In this document: piece by piece, positions 45,871 to 55,484 of the stretch
Numbering within the stretch: position 1 is the stretch's first letter
Layout of the letters: each line of letters opens with the position of its first letter
Source: Candidatus Methylomirabilis sp.
GTDB taxonomy: Bacteria > Methylomirabilota > Methylomirabilia > Methylomirabilales > Methylomirabilaceae
Assembly (NCBI GenBank): GCA_002634395.1
Contig: NSJM01000002.1
Span: 1 to 64,000, forward strand
Length of the DNA stretch: 64,000 nucleotides
Direction of reading: 5' to 3'
Translations under genes and position numbers: made by a program
Notes under the pieces: model-generated
Told to the model about the DNA's origin: nothing
What the model saw: only the letters and a program-made list of their open reading frames with translations
Databases searched by the model: none

Positions 45871-47367
45871 ATGATCGATATCGCGACCCGCCCCCGCATC
45901 CCCCGGTGCATGAGCACCCAGCATCCGGACAACGTCACCGTCCCCTTCTTCGCCCAAGGACCTGTGATGGAGGGGATGGACGAAATCCGGGAGGCTTACT
46001 ACGCCTTCTCTCATTTAGGCTGCGATGAGCAGATGTGGGACTTCGAGGGGAAGGAGGTCGATGACTTCGTCGTCGAAAAGCTCCTGACGACCTACGAGGG
46101 GTTTTTCAGGGCGTTTCCCCTGGGACAGGAGATGTTCCTGACCTTACGAGTTCCAAACCCTGCGGTGGAAAAATCGCAGGGGAAAATCCTCCTTGAAGTT
46201 CTCCAGGGAATCCCCAGAGCCAACGACGTAGCCCGCCTTTTCTATGGGGAGGATGTCGCCCCCATCTTCGAAATCATCTTCCCCATGACCACCTCGGCGG
46301 AGGAACTGAACCGTGTGCACCGGTACTATCAGGTCTTCGTCACGGGGAAGGGGGAGGCGGTCATGACCCCCGGTGATATTCCTCTCAAAGAGTGGATTGG
46401 CGAGTTCCACCCCGCCGCAATTCAGATCATCCCCTTAATCGAGGATAAGGAGTCGCTGCTTCAGGCCGATGCCATCGTCCGGGCCTACCTACAGGGGAAG
46501 GACCTCCCGTATCAGCGCGTCTTCCTGGCCCGCTCCGATCCCGCCTTGAACTATGGCAGCCTGGCGGCCAGACTCCTGATCAAGGTGGCCTTGAGCCGCC
46601 TGGACAGCCTGGAGCAGGAGCTTGGCATCCCCATTTATCCGATCTTCGGGGCCGGCAGCGCCCCGTTTCGGGGTAACTTCCGACCTGACACCGTGGAACG
46701 AAACCTGGCTGAGCATCCGAGCGTTCAGACGTTTACGATCCAGTCAGCCTTCAAATACGACCATCCGGCTCCTGCGATCATCCAGGCCATCGAGACCTTG
46801 AAGAGTACGCCCAGAAGGCGCGCCCAGCCGATAGAGCCGGAGGGGAAGATCCTCGATCTGATTGAGCGAATCTCCGCGTGCTACCAGCGCCAAGTGAGAG
46901 CAATCGCCCCCCTGCTAAATGACGTCGCCCCAGCCGTTCCCCGGCGACGGATGCGGAAGCTCCACATCGGTCTGTTCGGCTACAGTCGGAGCATCGGCGG
47001 AATCTCGCTTCCCAGAGCCATCTCCTTCTGTGCCGCTCTCTACTCCCTGGGCCTTCCACCTGAGATTCTCGGCCTCTCCTGTCTCGACCAGAATGACCTG
47101 GCCCTTCTGAGGGAGGTCGATCCGGGGTTCGAAGCCGACATCGGTGATGCCCTCCAGTATCTGAACGATGAGGTGTACACCTTCCTCCCCTCCACCGAAG
47201 CAGAAGAAATTCGGAGGACCATCAGACTCTTCCACCTTCCCCTCCCTCCGGATCATGCCCACCGGGAAATCACGGCGACGATCATCAGGCGGGTTGGGAA
47301 GGGACACAGCAAGGACCTCGGCGATCTCATCCTCCGGGCGGCCTGGATACGAAAGTTTCTCGGCTGA
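45871..47367 (+). CDS. ppcA: Phosphoenolpyruvate carboxylase, archaeal type
   Basis: A protein of 498 residues, half the size of ordinary bacterial PEP carboxylase. IPRCMSTQHPDN near the start, then EIREAYYAFSHLGCDEQMWD, EIIFPMTTSAEELNRV, FLARSDPALNYG and KLHIGLFGYSRSIGGISLPR are typical of the archaeal-type (PpcA) family. It makes oxaloacetate from PEP and bicarbonate. The ATG at 45871 is four bases after cbbX; an in-frame ATG at the MSTQHPDN motif is a shorter alternative. Confidence 0.92.
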   Translation: MIDIATRPRIPRCMSTQHPDNVTVPFFAQGPVMEGMDEIREAYYAFSHLGCDEQMWDFEGKEVDDFVVEKLLTTYEGFFRAFPLGQEMFLTLRVPNPAVEKSQGKILLEVLQGIPRANDVARLFYGEDVAPIFEIIFPMTTSAEELNRVHRYYQVFVTGKGEAVMTPGDIPLKEWIGEFHPAAIQIIPLIEDKESLLQADAIVRAYLQGKDLPYQRVFLARSDPALNYGSLAARLLIKVALSRLDSLEQELGIPIYPIFGAGSAPFRGNFRPDTVERNLAEHPSVQTFTIQSAFKYDHPAPAIIQAIETLKSTPRRRAQPIEPEGKILDLIERISACYQRQVRAIAPLLNDVAPAVPRRRMRKLHIGLFGYSRSIGGISLPRAISFCAALYSLGLPPEILGLSCLDQNDLALLREVDPGFEADIGDALQYLNDEVYTFLPSTEAEEIRRTIRLFHLPLPPDHAHREITATIIRRVGKGHSKDLGDLILRAAWIRKFLG

Positions 47368-47403
47368 AGAGGGCGGCATTGAGGCAACGGTCAATAAATT
47401 CAG

Positions 47404-48033
47404 ATGATCTCCGCACGGGAAACACTCGAACGCCTTCGTGAGGGAAACCGCCGTTTCGCCTCGAACGTGCGGAGTCTAGATACGCTTCTGAGCCAGACCA
47501 GACGTGGTGAGCTCCAGACAGGTCAGCGGCCTGTTGCAATCGTACTTGGTTGTTCAGATTCACGTGTCCCAGCAGAGATCGTATTCGACCAGGGGCTCGG
47601 CGATCTCTTCGTCATCCGGGTTGCCGGCAATATCGTCGCCCCGTGCCTGGTCGGAAGTGTCGAGTTCGCTGCTGCTCAGTTTGGAACACGTCTGGTAGTT
47701 GTACTTGGCCATTCCCGGTGCAGCGCTATTCTGGCCACATTAGAGGCGCTGAGGCAGCCTACGATGATCCATTCCCACAATCTGTACTCCATCATCGATC
47801 ATATCCGCCCGTCAGTCGAGATCCTCCTCAGCGCTGAACTCCAGCACGATACGAACGACCTTATTCGAGATGCGGTTCGGGCTAACGTCCTCGCCTCTGC
47901 CAACCACCTGCGGCACGGCTCTGAGCTTCTTGAGAAGCTAATCCTCAATGACGGCCTCGTTGTCGTTGGCGCTGAGTACTCCCTCGAGACAGGTCTGGTT
48001 GAATTCTTTGATGGCGTACCGGATGCCGACTGA
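47404..48033 (+). CDS. can: Beta-class carbonic anhydrase
   Basis: A protein of 209 residues. Zinc ligands and partner residues lie in VLGCSDSRVPAEIVFDQGLGD and VLGHSRCSAI (CxDxR and HxxC), followed by VRVAGNI-like VIRVAGNIVAP. It interconverts CO2 and bicarbonate. Placement 36 bases after ppcA, which uses bicarbonate, and behind RuBisCO, which uses CO2, suggests it balances both pools. No signal peptide, so cytoplasmic. Confidence 0.94.
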   Translation: MISARETLERLREGNRRFASNVRSLDTLLSQTRRGELQTGQRPVAIVLGCSDSRVPAEIVFDQGLGDLFVIRVAGNIVAPCLVGSVEFAAAQFGTRLVVVLGHSRCSAILATLEALRQPTMIHSHNLYSIIDHIRPSVEILLSAELQHDTNDLIRDAVRANVLASANHLRHGSELLEKLILNDGLVVVGAEYSLETGLVEFFDGVPDAD

Positions 48034-48240
48034 CTCCTGATCGTCCTTGCGCAGCGCTGAAGCACCGCAATGCGCGCAGACCGGCATCGGCATTTTCGCG
48101 TGATGGCATGATCTAAATGTCATATCCATGGTGGCGCAAGGATAGCCGTGGGCGGCCAGCGCATCGGCGCCGACGAGAAGGAATCTAACTTTCTCGTCGA
48201 CTAAGGCGTGTCACATGTCTCTGTAGTCTTCGTTCAGCAT
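48034..48240 (-). pseudogene. Nucleotidyltransferase gene, multiply broken
   Basis: An ATG at 48240 starts MLNEDYRDM and meets TGA at codon 10; the same frame continues VDEKVRFLLVGADALAAHGYP, a nucleotidyltransferase (Pol-beta-like) N-terminus. Near ATMDM a frameshift and a TAG follow, after which another frame reads IMPSRENADAGLRALR. The sequence then runs into the end of can. At least two stops and one frameshift are present, so it is a dead gene. Confidence 0.75.
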
Positions 48241-48376
48241 CGTGTCGCCTGCTCAGGGACGCGACTTCCCTGGTCAGCGGCCAGACCAGTCCAATCCGTT
48301 CCGCGGGAGTTCCCGGAACGGGAGCCTCTTTCCGCCGGTCGGCCATCCGGTATGTGGCTGTACGTGGCTTGTTCAT
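48185..48376 (-). CDS. Small uncharacterised protein beside the nucleotidyltransferase relic
   Basis: A frame of 63 codons: MNKPRTATYRMADRRKEAP, then GTPAERIGLVWPLTREVASL, then RHDAERRLQRHVTRLSRRES. It has the look of a real basic helical protein, and I recall similar small genes just before such nucleotidyltransferases. It overlaps the start of the relic. Partner now dead, so probably non-functional. Confidence 0.5.
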   Translation of the reverse strand: MNKPRTATYRMADRRKEAPVPGTPAERIGLVWPLTREVASLSRRHDAERRLQRHVTRLSRRES

Positions 48377-48438
48377 GGGGTCACAATACGCTTCCGGCAA
48401 AAGGGAACAACCCCTGACCGCACATCCAAACGCACCGT

Positions 48439-48519
48439 TCAGAGGGAGCGAAACCATCGCGCCTTGGCTTCTAGCGTTTCCTCCGCCCAATCATGGGTCA
48501 CCGCTTGCTCTCTTTTCAT
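48439..48519 (-). pseudogene. Truncated start of a small protein
   Basis: An ATG at 48519 gives KREQAVTHDWAEETLEAKAR and WFRSL before a TGA. The protein-like opening without a continuation suggests a gene cut short, lying upstream of the 63-codon frame. Confidence 0.4.
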
Positions 48520-48609
48520 GCAGCCACCTTAGCAGAAATAGGCGTCCGTTTTCAATTGCAGAGCGTCCCTAATGAGCAGCGCTTTTTAGCGTCCGCTCAA
48601 GTAGGTTGG

Positions 48610-48870
48610 TTATGCCGCGGCTTTGCCGGGAAGCTCCCAACCCGGGAATACCAGCACACCGGGGTGACACTTGAGTGCCCTGGCGAGCACTTTCGCCCGT
48701 TCAACCCCCAGACGGACTCGATCGTTCTCAATGGCCGAGATGGTGGGCTGGGGAATTCCGGTAAGGCTGGAGAGCCGGCTTTGGCTCAGCTCCTGAAGTT
48801 CGCGAAGAATCCGTACCGATTCGCCGACCGACACCTCGATACGCTTTTTTGCGGGACGGTAATCTTTCAT
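48610..48870 (-). CDS. XRE/HigA-type antitoxin
   Basis: A protein of 86 residues with a helix-turn-helix: VGESVRILRELQELSQSRLS, then SLTGIPQPTISAIENDRVRLG and ERAKVLARALKCHP. The order toxin first, XRE protein second is typical of HigBA-like pairs. Start at 48870 chosen because GGAGG lies eight bases upstream; the frame extends to 48891 and overlaps the toxin end. Confidence 0.85.
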   Translation of the reverse strand: MKDYRPAKKRIEVSVGESVRILRELQELSQSRLSSLTGIPQPTISAIENDRVRLGVERAKVLARALKCHPGVLVFPGWELPGKAAA

Positions 48871-48871
48871 T

Positions 48872-49153
48872 TCACGGCCTCCGATAGTCATGTGCGGTTA
48901 TCGAAGCGACTTGGAACAGCAGCTTTCCAGGAACCACGCGATAAATGACACGCCACTGAAGTCCAAGCCGGCAAGACCGGTATCCGCACCACTCACCCGA
49001 TAATGCCTCATCGCGAAAACTCCGAATCAGGCGAAGTCCCGGCGGACCGGATATTGTCGCGATATCTTTCCATTTCTCATACCGCTTCAGAATGTCCTTT
49101 GGGATCGACGCCACCTGTTTGTCTACACGGCGGTGCTCCTCGATGCGCCTCAT
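48872..49153 (-). CDS. RelE-type toxin
   Basis: A protein of 93 residues of the RelE fold: VDKQVASIPKDILKRYEKWK, then GPPGLRLIRSFRDEALSGEW, then LQWRVIYRVVPGKLLFQVAS ending in ITAHDYRR. The conserved Arg in WRVIYRV and the final His-Asp-Tyr-Arg match mRNA-cleaving members. It precedes the XRE antitoxin. The ATG lies within the operator repeat and the predicted transcript would start at or near it. Confidence 0.83.
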   Translation of the reverse strand: MRRIEEHRRVDKQVASIPKDILKRYEKWKDIATISGPPGLRLIRSFRDEALSGEWCGYRSCRLGLQWRVIYRVVPGKLLFQVASITAHDYRRP

Positions 49154-49188
49154 ACCATATTATGTGTATACCTTATATGGTATGTCAA
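49152..49188 (-). promoter_or_regulatory. Promoter and operator of the RelE/XRE pair
   Basis: On the minus strand TTGACA (49188-49183) and CATAAT (49164-49159) are 18 bases apart. Inverted arms ATACCATAT (49152-49160) and ATATGGTAT (49175-49183) flank the -10 region, suited to binding by the XRE protein. The predicted start of transcription coincides with the toxin ATG (49153), so the message may be leaderless. Confidence 0.65.
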
Positions 49189-49196
49189 CCGGATTA

Positions 49197-49440
49197 TTAG
49201 CGCGAATCGGGATAGGGAGGGGCCTCACGACCCCTCTCCTCCCACACCACCGTACATACGGATCACGTATACGGCGATTCGGCAGATTCAGTGGGCAAGC
49301 TGTCCCTCACCCAGGGTCGGTAGACCCAGCGCCGCAAAGTACCGCGCGGGTAACGACCAAGGTAACCGGGCGGCAGCCAGCGACCTTTGATTACGGAAAA
49401 CGCGCCAACCGCCGCTCCGGTTGACCGCCTTGTTCGCTGC
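49197..49440 (-). mobile_element. Group II intron 3' end remnant
   Basis: On the minus strand a frame ending at 49288 reads WRVFRNQRSLAAARLPWSLP and ARYFAALGLPTLGEG, like the end of an intron-encoded reverse transcriptase. It is followed by a hairpin resembling domain V (about 49247-49278, CCGTATACG with CGTATGTACGG) and a second GC-rich hairpin in the domain VI position (about 49215-49238). The order RT tail, domain V, domain VI is that of a group II intron; the rest of the intron is missing. Recognition is by pattern. Confidence 0.5.
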
Positions 49441-50097
49441 TCAAGCTGGGACACGGGTAACGAAATCGCGAACGGAGGCGATAAATAAACCTACTTGAGC
49501 TTTGTCATATGCTGCGTAATCGCCATGAGCAGCACTGTTGCGAAGCCCAAGCCATGCTGTGACATTCTTCTGATCTAGTTTTGAATACACACCAGCGCCG
49601 CCCAATTCGCCGTTAACGGTGTCGGCCTTCTTCGCCTTGCCTGCGGCCTCGGTGGGAATTCCTGCCTTCTTGCACAGTTGCTTGAGATGCGCCTCAAGTG
49701 TGCTGCCACACACGACTGCCGCCGCATCTTTGTATCCGGTCTCAAGTAGATGTTGAGCCATCTCAAGAAAGTCACCGAACAGTTCGCCGTGGATCAGCTC
49801 TTCGAGCGTGCGAAGGTAACCGTTGCGGATGTTGTGCAACAATGATTCGGCGACGCCAATTTGGCCTGCAAGGTGCCCCCAAGAATGATCTTTTGTTTCA
49901 AGTATTGCCTTCGCTTGCTCGAAATACACCGAGCCCCGACCGGCTGCTCGTTCGATTGCCGCAAGGCAGCGGGTTTGCATTTGACGAACACGAACGTCTG
50001 AGATCACGTCCGATGCGTCGTCATGCTCCGATTGCTGCCGAGCAGTTGCGTACTCTTGGATGATCGCATCGAGTTCAGCTTCAAACGGCGAGGCCAT
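49441..50097 (-). CDS. HEPN-like protein
   Basis: A helical protein of 218 residues. The C-terminal half reads GYKDAAAVVCGSTLEAHLKQ, then KNVTAWLGLRNSAAHGDYAA; the RNSAAH segment is the R-x4-H motif of HEPN RNases. The N-terminal half (DDASDVISDVRVRQMQTRCL) has no assignment. HEPN proteins act in toxin-antitoxin and phage defence; no partner is obvious except the neighbouring TA pair. The start at 50097 lacks a strong ribosome site. Confidence 0.6.
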   Translation of the reverse strand: MASPFEAELDAIIQEYATARQQSEHDDASDVISDVRVRQMQTRCLAAIERAAGRGSVYFEQAKAILETKDHSWGHLAGQIGVAESLLHNIRNGYLRTLEELIHGELFGDFLEMAQHLLETGYKDAAAVVCGSTLEAHLKQLCKKAGIPTEAAGKAKKADTVNGELGGAGVYSKLDQKNVTAWLGLRNSAAHGDYAAYDKAQVGLFIASVRDFVTRVPA

Positions 50098-50606
50098 TCA
50101 GTGTGCTTCCGAGTGATGTTGCAGCGAACAATAGTTAGAATGATCCGCATAAGATGCGGAGTTTCGTTTTCCTGTCGTCATATCACACCTTAGGAGCGCC
50201 GCCCCGTGGCACACGCATTTCCTTATTTTCCGCCGGCTGGGTGCGATCCAACAGTTTATCACGGCTTCGTATGCGGATCAGCATAACAGCCCCCTCGCTG
50301 ACCTCAGAGCCCGTCAATCGGACTGCGAACGCTTGCCGGTCCACGGTTGAGGACATGGGTGTACATCGAGGAAGGCTCAGTTACGTTTCATACGCCGAAC
50401 CTCGGAGGCGGTCAAGGATTTTCGTTGTACTTCTCACGCTGATCGACTTTTCCAAGAAACGAGTACGAGGTCGCCATCAAATGAGTCGTTGCTGTGCTTG
50501 CGATTGCTTTTTCCTTGACACTCGTGTCAACCAAGCTATGGTTGAACGCAGGCGTATCCGCGATGGGATAGAAGCTATTTGACCTTCAGAGACAGAGTAG
50601 AAATGA
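50098..50606. other. Leader region of alr, no supported gene
   Basis: A plus-strand frame at 50154-50582 is open but its translation is not protein-like (Arg/Ser-rich, no domain). The end of the region holds the alr promoter and operator. Confidence 0.4.
50515..50542 (+). promoter_or_regulatory. alr promoter with palindromic -35
   Basis: TTGACACTCGTGTCAA (50515-50530) is a perfect 7-bp inverted repeat that includes the -35 TTGACA; TATGGT (50537-50542) is the -10 after a 16-base spacer. A repressor binding the palindrome would block the polymerase. Confidence 0.55.
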
Positions 50607-51764
50607 ATGAGTATTGGCCAGGGGTGTAGTCGGACAGCCGATCGAGTTTCCTTGACCCATCGTGCCTGGGTCGAGGTCGATCTCGAGGCGATCCGCCACA
50701 ATATAGCCACCATCCGACGGCTGCTGAAACCCTCCACACAGTTGATGTCGGTCGTCAAGGCTGATGGCTATGGCCATGGTGCTGTTGCGGTCGCTCGGAC
50801 CGCGCTGTCAGCCGGCGCCTCATGGCTTGCGGTCGCCACAGTTGAAGAAGGAATCTCCCTAAGAATGGCGGGAATCGAAGCGCCGATTCTCCTCTTTGGC
50901 CCCGTGATCTGCACAGAGGAGATCGACGCGCTTGCCGAGCATCGGCTGCAACCAACGGTCTGCAGCCTCGACCAAGCCCGTCGCTTCTCCGAGGCGGGTC
51001 TGGGGCCGATCCCAATTCACCTGAAGGTCGATACCGGCATGTCCCGCCTGGGAGTCTCATGGCACGAGGCCCAGGATCTCTTGAGCGCGATAAGGGTCCT
51101 GCCGGATGTGTCGGTTGTCAGCCTGTACAGCCACCTCGCTACGGCTGACGCGGTCGACCCCACAACAGCCATGGAGCAGTTTACGCGATTCGCAAAGTTA
51201 GTAGATACGCTGCAGCGGCAGGGGCGTCGGCCCCCATTGGTGCATCTGGCTAATTCTGCCGCTACCCTGACGTTCCCCGACACTCACTTCGACCTGGTCC
51301 GGATCGGGTTGGCTCAGTATGGCCTGTACCCAAGCTCTCACTTACAGGCCGTCGTTGCTCTTCGCCCTGCCCTTGCGCTCAAAGCAAAGATCGTCTTCGT
51401 TAAAACCGTTCCACCGGGGACCGGTGTCAGTTACGGTCATACCTTTCGGACAGCGCGCCGGACGCGTTTAGCCACCGTATCGATCGGCTATGGTGATGGA
51501 ATCTCCCGCGCCCTCTCAAACGGGATCGATTTCCTGGTTCGTGGTCGGCGGGCTCGACAGGTGGGCACGATTACGATGGACCAATGCCTGATCGATATCA
51601 CTGACGTACCGGAGGCGTCCGATGGGGATGTTGCTACGCTCCTTGGGCAGGACGGGGGGGAACGTATCTCAATTGCAGAATGGGCAGCGCGACTGGAGAC
51701 CATCCCGTACGAGATCCTCACTGCCCTCTCCCCGCGCCTACCGAGGATATTCTGCCAAGCCTGA
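50607..51764 (+). CDS. alr: Alanine racemase
   Basis: PLP enzyme of 385 residues making D-alanine for peptidoglycan. The PLP Lys is in MSVVKADGYGHGAV; HLKVDTGMSRLG, HLANSAATLTFPDTHFDLVRIGLAQYG-type residues (about 215-240) and TVSIGYGDGISRAL follow, and the catalytic Tyr lies in VSYGHTFRTARRTRLATVS. Length is normal. The first about 17 residues are not conserved, so translation could start slightly later. Confidence 0.95.
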   Translation: MSIGQGCSRTADRVSLTHRAWVEVDLEAIRHNIATIRRLLKPSTQLMSVVKADGYGHGAVAVARTALSAGASWLAVATVEEGISLRMAGIEAPILLFGPVICTEEIDALAEHRLQPTVCSLDQARRFSEAGLGPIPIHLKVDTGMSRLGVSWHEAQDLLSAIRVLPDVSVVSLYSHLATADAVDPTTAMEQFTRFAKLVDTLQRQGRRPPLVHLANSAATLTFPDTHFDLVRIGLAQYGLYPSSHLQAVVALRPALALKAKIVFVKTVPPGTGVSYGHTFRTARRTRLATVSIGYGDGISRALSNGIDFLVRGRRARQVGTITMDQCLIDITDVPEASDGDVATLLGQDGGERISIAEWAARLETIPYEILTALSPRLPRIFCQA

Positions 51765-51854
51765 CCTGACCAGCTCTGTCTGGAAAAAGGTAGATTCCTA
51801 GACAGAGGCTTCACCGTATGGTATAGTTTCTCTGGTTCCCGCTCCGAGGCTCAC

Positions 51855-51941
51855 GCGAGAGTGGCGGAATGGCAGACGCGCTGGACTTAGGATCCAGTCC
51901 GCCTTTGGCGGATGGGGGTTCAAGTCCCCCCTCTCGCACCA
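51855..51941 (+). tRNA. tRNA-Leu (anticodon TAG)
   Basis: Acceptor arms GCGAGAG (51855-51861) and CTCTCGC (51931-51937) pair perfectly and CCA is encoded at 51939-51941. The anticodon loop CTTAGGA gives TAG, reading CTA codons. The long variable arm (CCGCCTTTGGCGG) marks a class II leucine tRNA, and GGTTCAAGTCC is the T arm. It lies 30 bases before tig. Confidence 0.96.
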
Positions 51942-51970
51942 CAAATCCGACGGCTAAATCTGAGATACTT

Positions 51971-53266
51971 ATGAAAGTAGATATCGAAGAGATCAGCAGC
52001 ACGAAGCGTGCGCTACGAATTGAATTGCCCCCCCAACGCCTCATGGAGAAGCTGGACACGGCCTATCTCCACCTGGCTAAAAAGGTTCGCCTGCCGGGCT
52101 TCCGCCCAGGCAAGATCCCGCGAGATCTCCTACGTTCACGCTTCAAGGATGAGGCAAGGCAGGAGGCGCTCCGAGAGCTTATCCCGGAAAGCTATAGTCA
52201 GGCGCTCAAGGAGGCTAATCTGAATCCGGTAAGCGAGCCCAGACTGGAGGAGGTGGTCTGCGAGGTGGGAAAGCCTCTCAGCTACCGGGCAACCTTCGAC
52301 GTCAAGCCTGCGTTACAACTCTCGGGTTATACGGGGGTTGAGCTCTACAAGGAGAAGGTTGAGGCGACGGACTCGGAGGTGGATCGAGCCTTGGAACACC
52401 TTCGGGAACGGGCGGCGGAGTACGTGCCGATGGATGGCTGGCCCGCCCTGCAGGAAGACCTCCTGGTGATGGACTACGAAGGCTTTGCCGGCGGTAAACC
52501 GCTCAAGGGTGTGAGTGGCCGGAACGCCTCGATCCTTCTCGGCGCCCATCAGTTTATCCCCGAGTTTGAAGCGCAACTCCATGGTCTGAAGAGAGGAGAG
52601 ATCAAGGAGTTCTCGCTGGAATTCCCGACCGATTACGGGCGGCGGGAGTTGGCGGGAAAGCGGGTACTCTTCAGGGTTATCGTAAAAGAGGTCAAAAAGA
52701 AACAGATACCGCCGCTGGATGATGATTTCGCGAGATCGGTGGGTGGGTGCGCGGATCTCCTTGAGCTAAAGGAGAAGGTCAAGCAGGACCTATTGGCACA
52801 CAAGGAGCGGGAGCAGGTAGGGCGTCTGAAGGGCCAGCTTCTTGAAAAGTTACGTGCCGCCCATCCCTTTGATCCCCCTGAATCGCTGGTTGATGCGGAG
52901 GTCAAGGCGATCCTTGATGATCTGAGGCGGGGCGTCGGCGGACAGAGGGCCACCCCTGCTCAGAATGAAGAAGAGGCAATGCAAACCAGAGCAAGAGAGC
53001 TTGCAGAAAAACGGGTACGAAACTCTCTCTTGCTGGAGGCAGTCGCGAAGCAGGAACAGCTTGTCGTATCGGAAGAAGAATTGAACAAAGAGATCGAATC
53101 GACCGCTGTTGCCTTGAACCAGAAACCGGAGGCCTTCCGCAAACTACTACAGCGGGAGGAACGGATTGAGACTATTCGAATGCAATTGCTGGAGCGGAAG
53201 GCGCTCGATCTTCTGTACGAGCGGGCCAATGTGGTGGATGGGGTCAATCTCGTAACCCTCGCCTGA
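51971..53266 (+). CDS. tig: Trigger factor
   Basis: Ribosome-bound chaperone of 431 residues. The ribosome-binding [16 protein letters not shown] (about 44-59) is the signature; an FKBP-like peptidyl-prolyl isomerase domain follows (about 150-240, [16 protein letters not shown] and [13 protein letters not shown]), then a helical C-domain. The ATG at 51971 gives the usual MKVDIEE start; the frame is open further back only because it crosses the tRNA. It begins tig-clpP-clpX. Confidence 0.95.
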   Translation: MKVDIEEISSTKRALRIELPPQRLMEKLDTAYLHLAKKVRLPGFRPGKIPRDLLRSRFKDEARQEALRELIPESYSQALKEANLNPVSEPRLEEVVCEVGKPLSYRATFDVKPALQLSGYTGVELYKEKVEATDSEVDRALEHLRERAAEYVPMDGWPALQEDLLVMDYEGFAGGKPLKGVSGRNASILLGAHQFIPEFEAQLHGLKRGEIKEFSLEFPTDYGRRELAGKRVLFRVIVKEVKKKQIPPLDDDFARSVGGCADLLELKEKVKQDLLAHKEREQVGRLKGQLLEKLRAAHPFDPPESLVDAEVKAILDDLRRGVGGQRATPAQNEEEAMQTRARELAEKRVRNSLLLEAVAKQEQLVVSEEELNKEIESTAVALNQKPEAFRKLLQREERIETIRMQLLERKALDLLYERANVVDGVNLVTLA

Positions 53267-53292
53267 ACACCTCACAAAGGGAGTTGTACGCC

Positions 53293-53910
53293 ATGCAACT
53301 GATTCCAATGGTGGTTGAGCAGACCAGCCGGGGTGAGCGAGCTTACGACATCTTCTCCCGTCTCCTGAAGGACCGGATCCTGTTCATCGGTGCCCCGATC
53401 GACGACGCTGAGTCGAATCTGGTGATCGCCCAGCTCCTTTTTCTGGAAGCCGAAGACCCTGACAAAGATATCCATCTCTATATCAACTCACCGGGCGGGT
53501 CGGTCACTGCCTCCCTGGCTATCTATGACACGATGCAGTATATCAAGCCGGCTATCGAGACAATCTGCATGGGCCAAGCGGCCAGTGGAGCCGCACTCCT
53601 TTTGGCGGCCGGCGCCAAGGGAAAGCGCTATGCCCTCCCCCACGCGCGGATCATGATCCACCAGCCATACGGGGGAGCCCAGGGGCAGGCGTCCGACATC
53701 CAGATCCAGGCAAAAGAGATCCTTCGGATGCGACAGGAACTGGATCGGATTATCGCAAACCACACCGGTCAGCCGCTGGAACGAATTGAGAGAGACAGCG
53801 ACCGCGACTTCTTCATGTCTCCTGAGGAGGCCAAAGAATACGGCCTGATTGACGAGGTGATCCACTCGCGCGAGAGTCTTTCATCATCAGCCACAGCCCC
53901 AGCGCCATAG
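53293..53910 (+). CDS. clpP: ATP-dependent Clp protease proteolytic subunit
   Basis: Serine protease of 205 residues. [15 protein letters not shown] holds the catalytic Ser, [20 protein letters not shown] the catalytic His, and the Asp follows near [30 protein letters not shown] precedes the ATG at 53293. It assembles into a 14-mer gated by ClpX, encoded 200 bases downstream. Confidence 0.96.
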   Translation: MQLIPMVVEQTSRGERAYDIFSRLLKDRILFIGAPIDDAESNLVIAQLLFLEAEDPDKDIHLYINSPGGSVTASLAIYDTMQYIKPAIETICMGQAASGAALLLAAGAKGKRYALPHARIMIHQPYGGAQGQASDIQIQAKEILRMRQELDRIIANHTGQPLERIERDSDRDFFMSPEEAKEYGLIDEVIHSRESLSSSATAPAP

Positions 53911-54068
53911 ATGTTCCAAACGTTTGCTGATTCGTCCAGGGTCTCACCAATCGCAGTCGACTCAACAGTTGCGACGAGACATATCGCTCACTATCCAGGA
54001 TACATAGACGGTTTCGTGTTCTATGCAGCATGGTGCAAGCAAAGACCGGCGCACGGCGAATCGTTCGC

Positions 54069-54095
54069 TTGACACTGTAAGTTCAAAATTTTGAA
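54069..54095 (+). promoter_or_regulatory. Putative clpX promoter with AT palindrome
   Basis: TTGACA (54069-54074) is followed by the perfect 14-base palindrome TTCAAAATTTTGAA (54082-54095), which overlaps the expected -10 position. It lies 15 bases before the clpX ATG, so clpX may have its own promoter. Confidence 0.4.
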
Positions 54096-54110
54096 TGTTA
54101 GGGGGGGTAG

Positions 54111-55358
<1,248 letters not shown>

Positions 55359-55484
55359 TCGCCGAATGCATGACGGATTGACGGCGCCCCCTTCTGCCCT
55401 TGTTCACCTATTCGGCAATCCGAAATCTGTAATCCGATCGCCCCTCGGGATACGTTTTTCTCGTATGACTCGGAGATAATCGAT

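Noticed and set aside
45129-45938. Open frame of 269 codons on the minus strand opposite cbbX
   Set aside because: Shadow of the AAA+ gene; no independent evidence.
50154-50582. Plus-strand frame of 142 codons before alr
   Set aside because: Arg/Ser-rich, no domain, covers the alr promoter; probably chance.
51869-51970. N-terminal extension of trigger factor
   Set aside because: It would be translated from within tRNA-Leu; the ATG at 51971 matches the family start.
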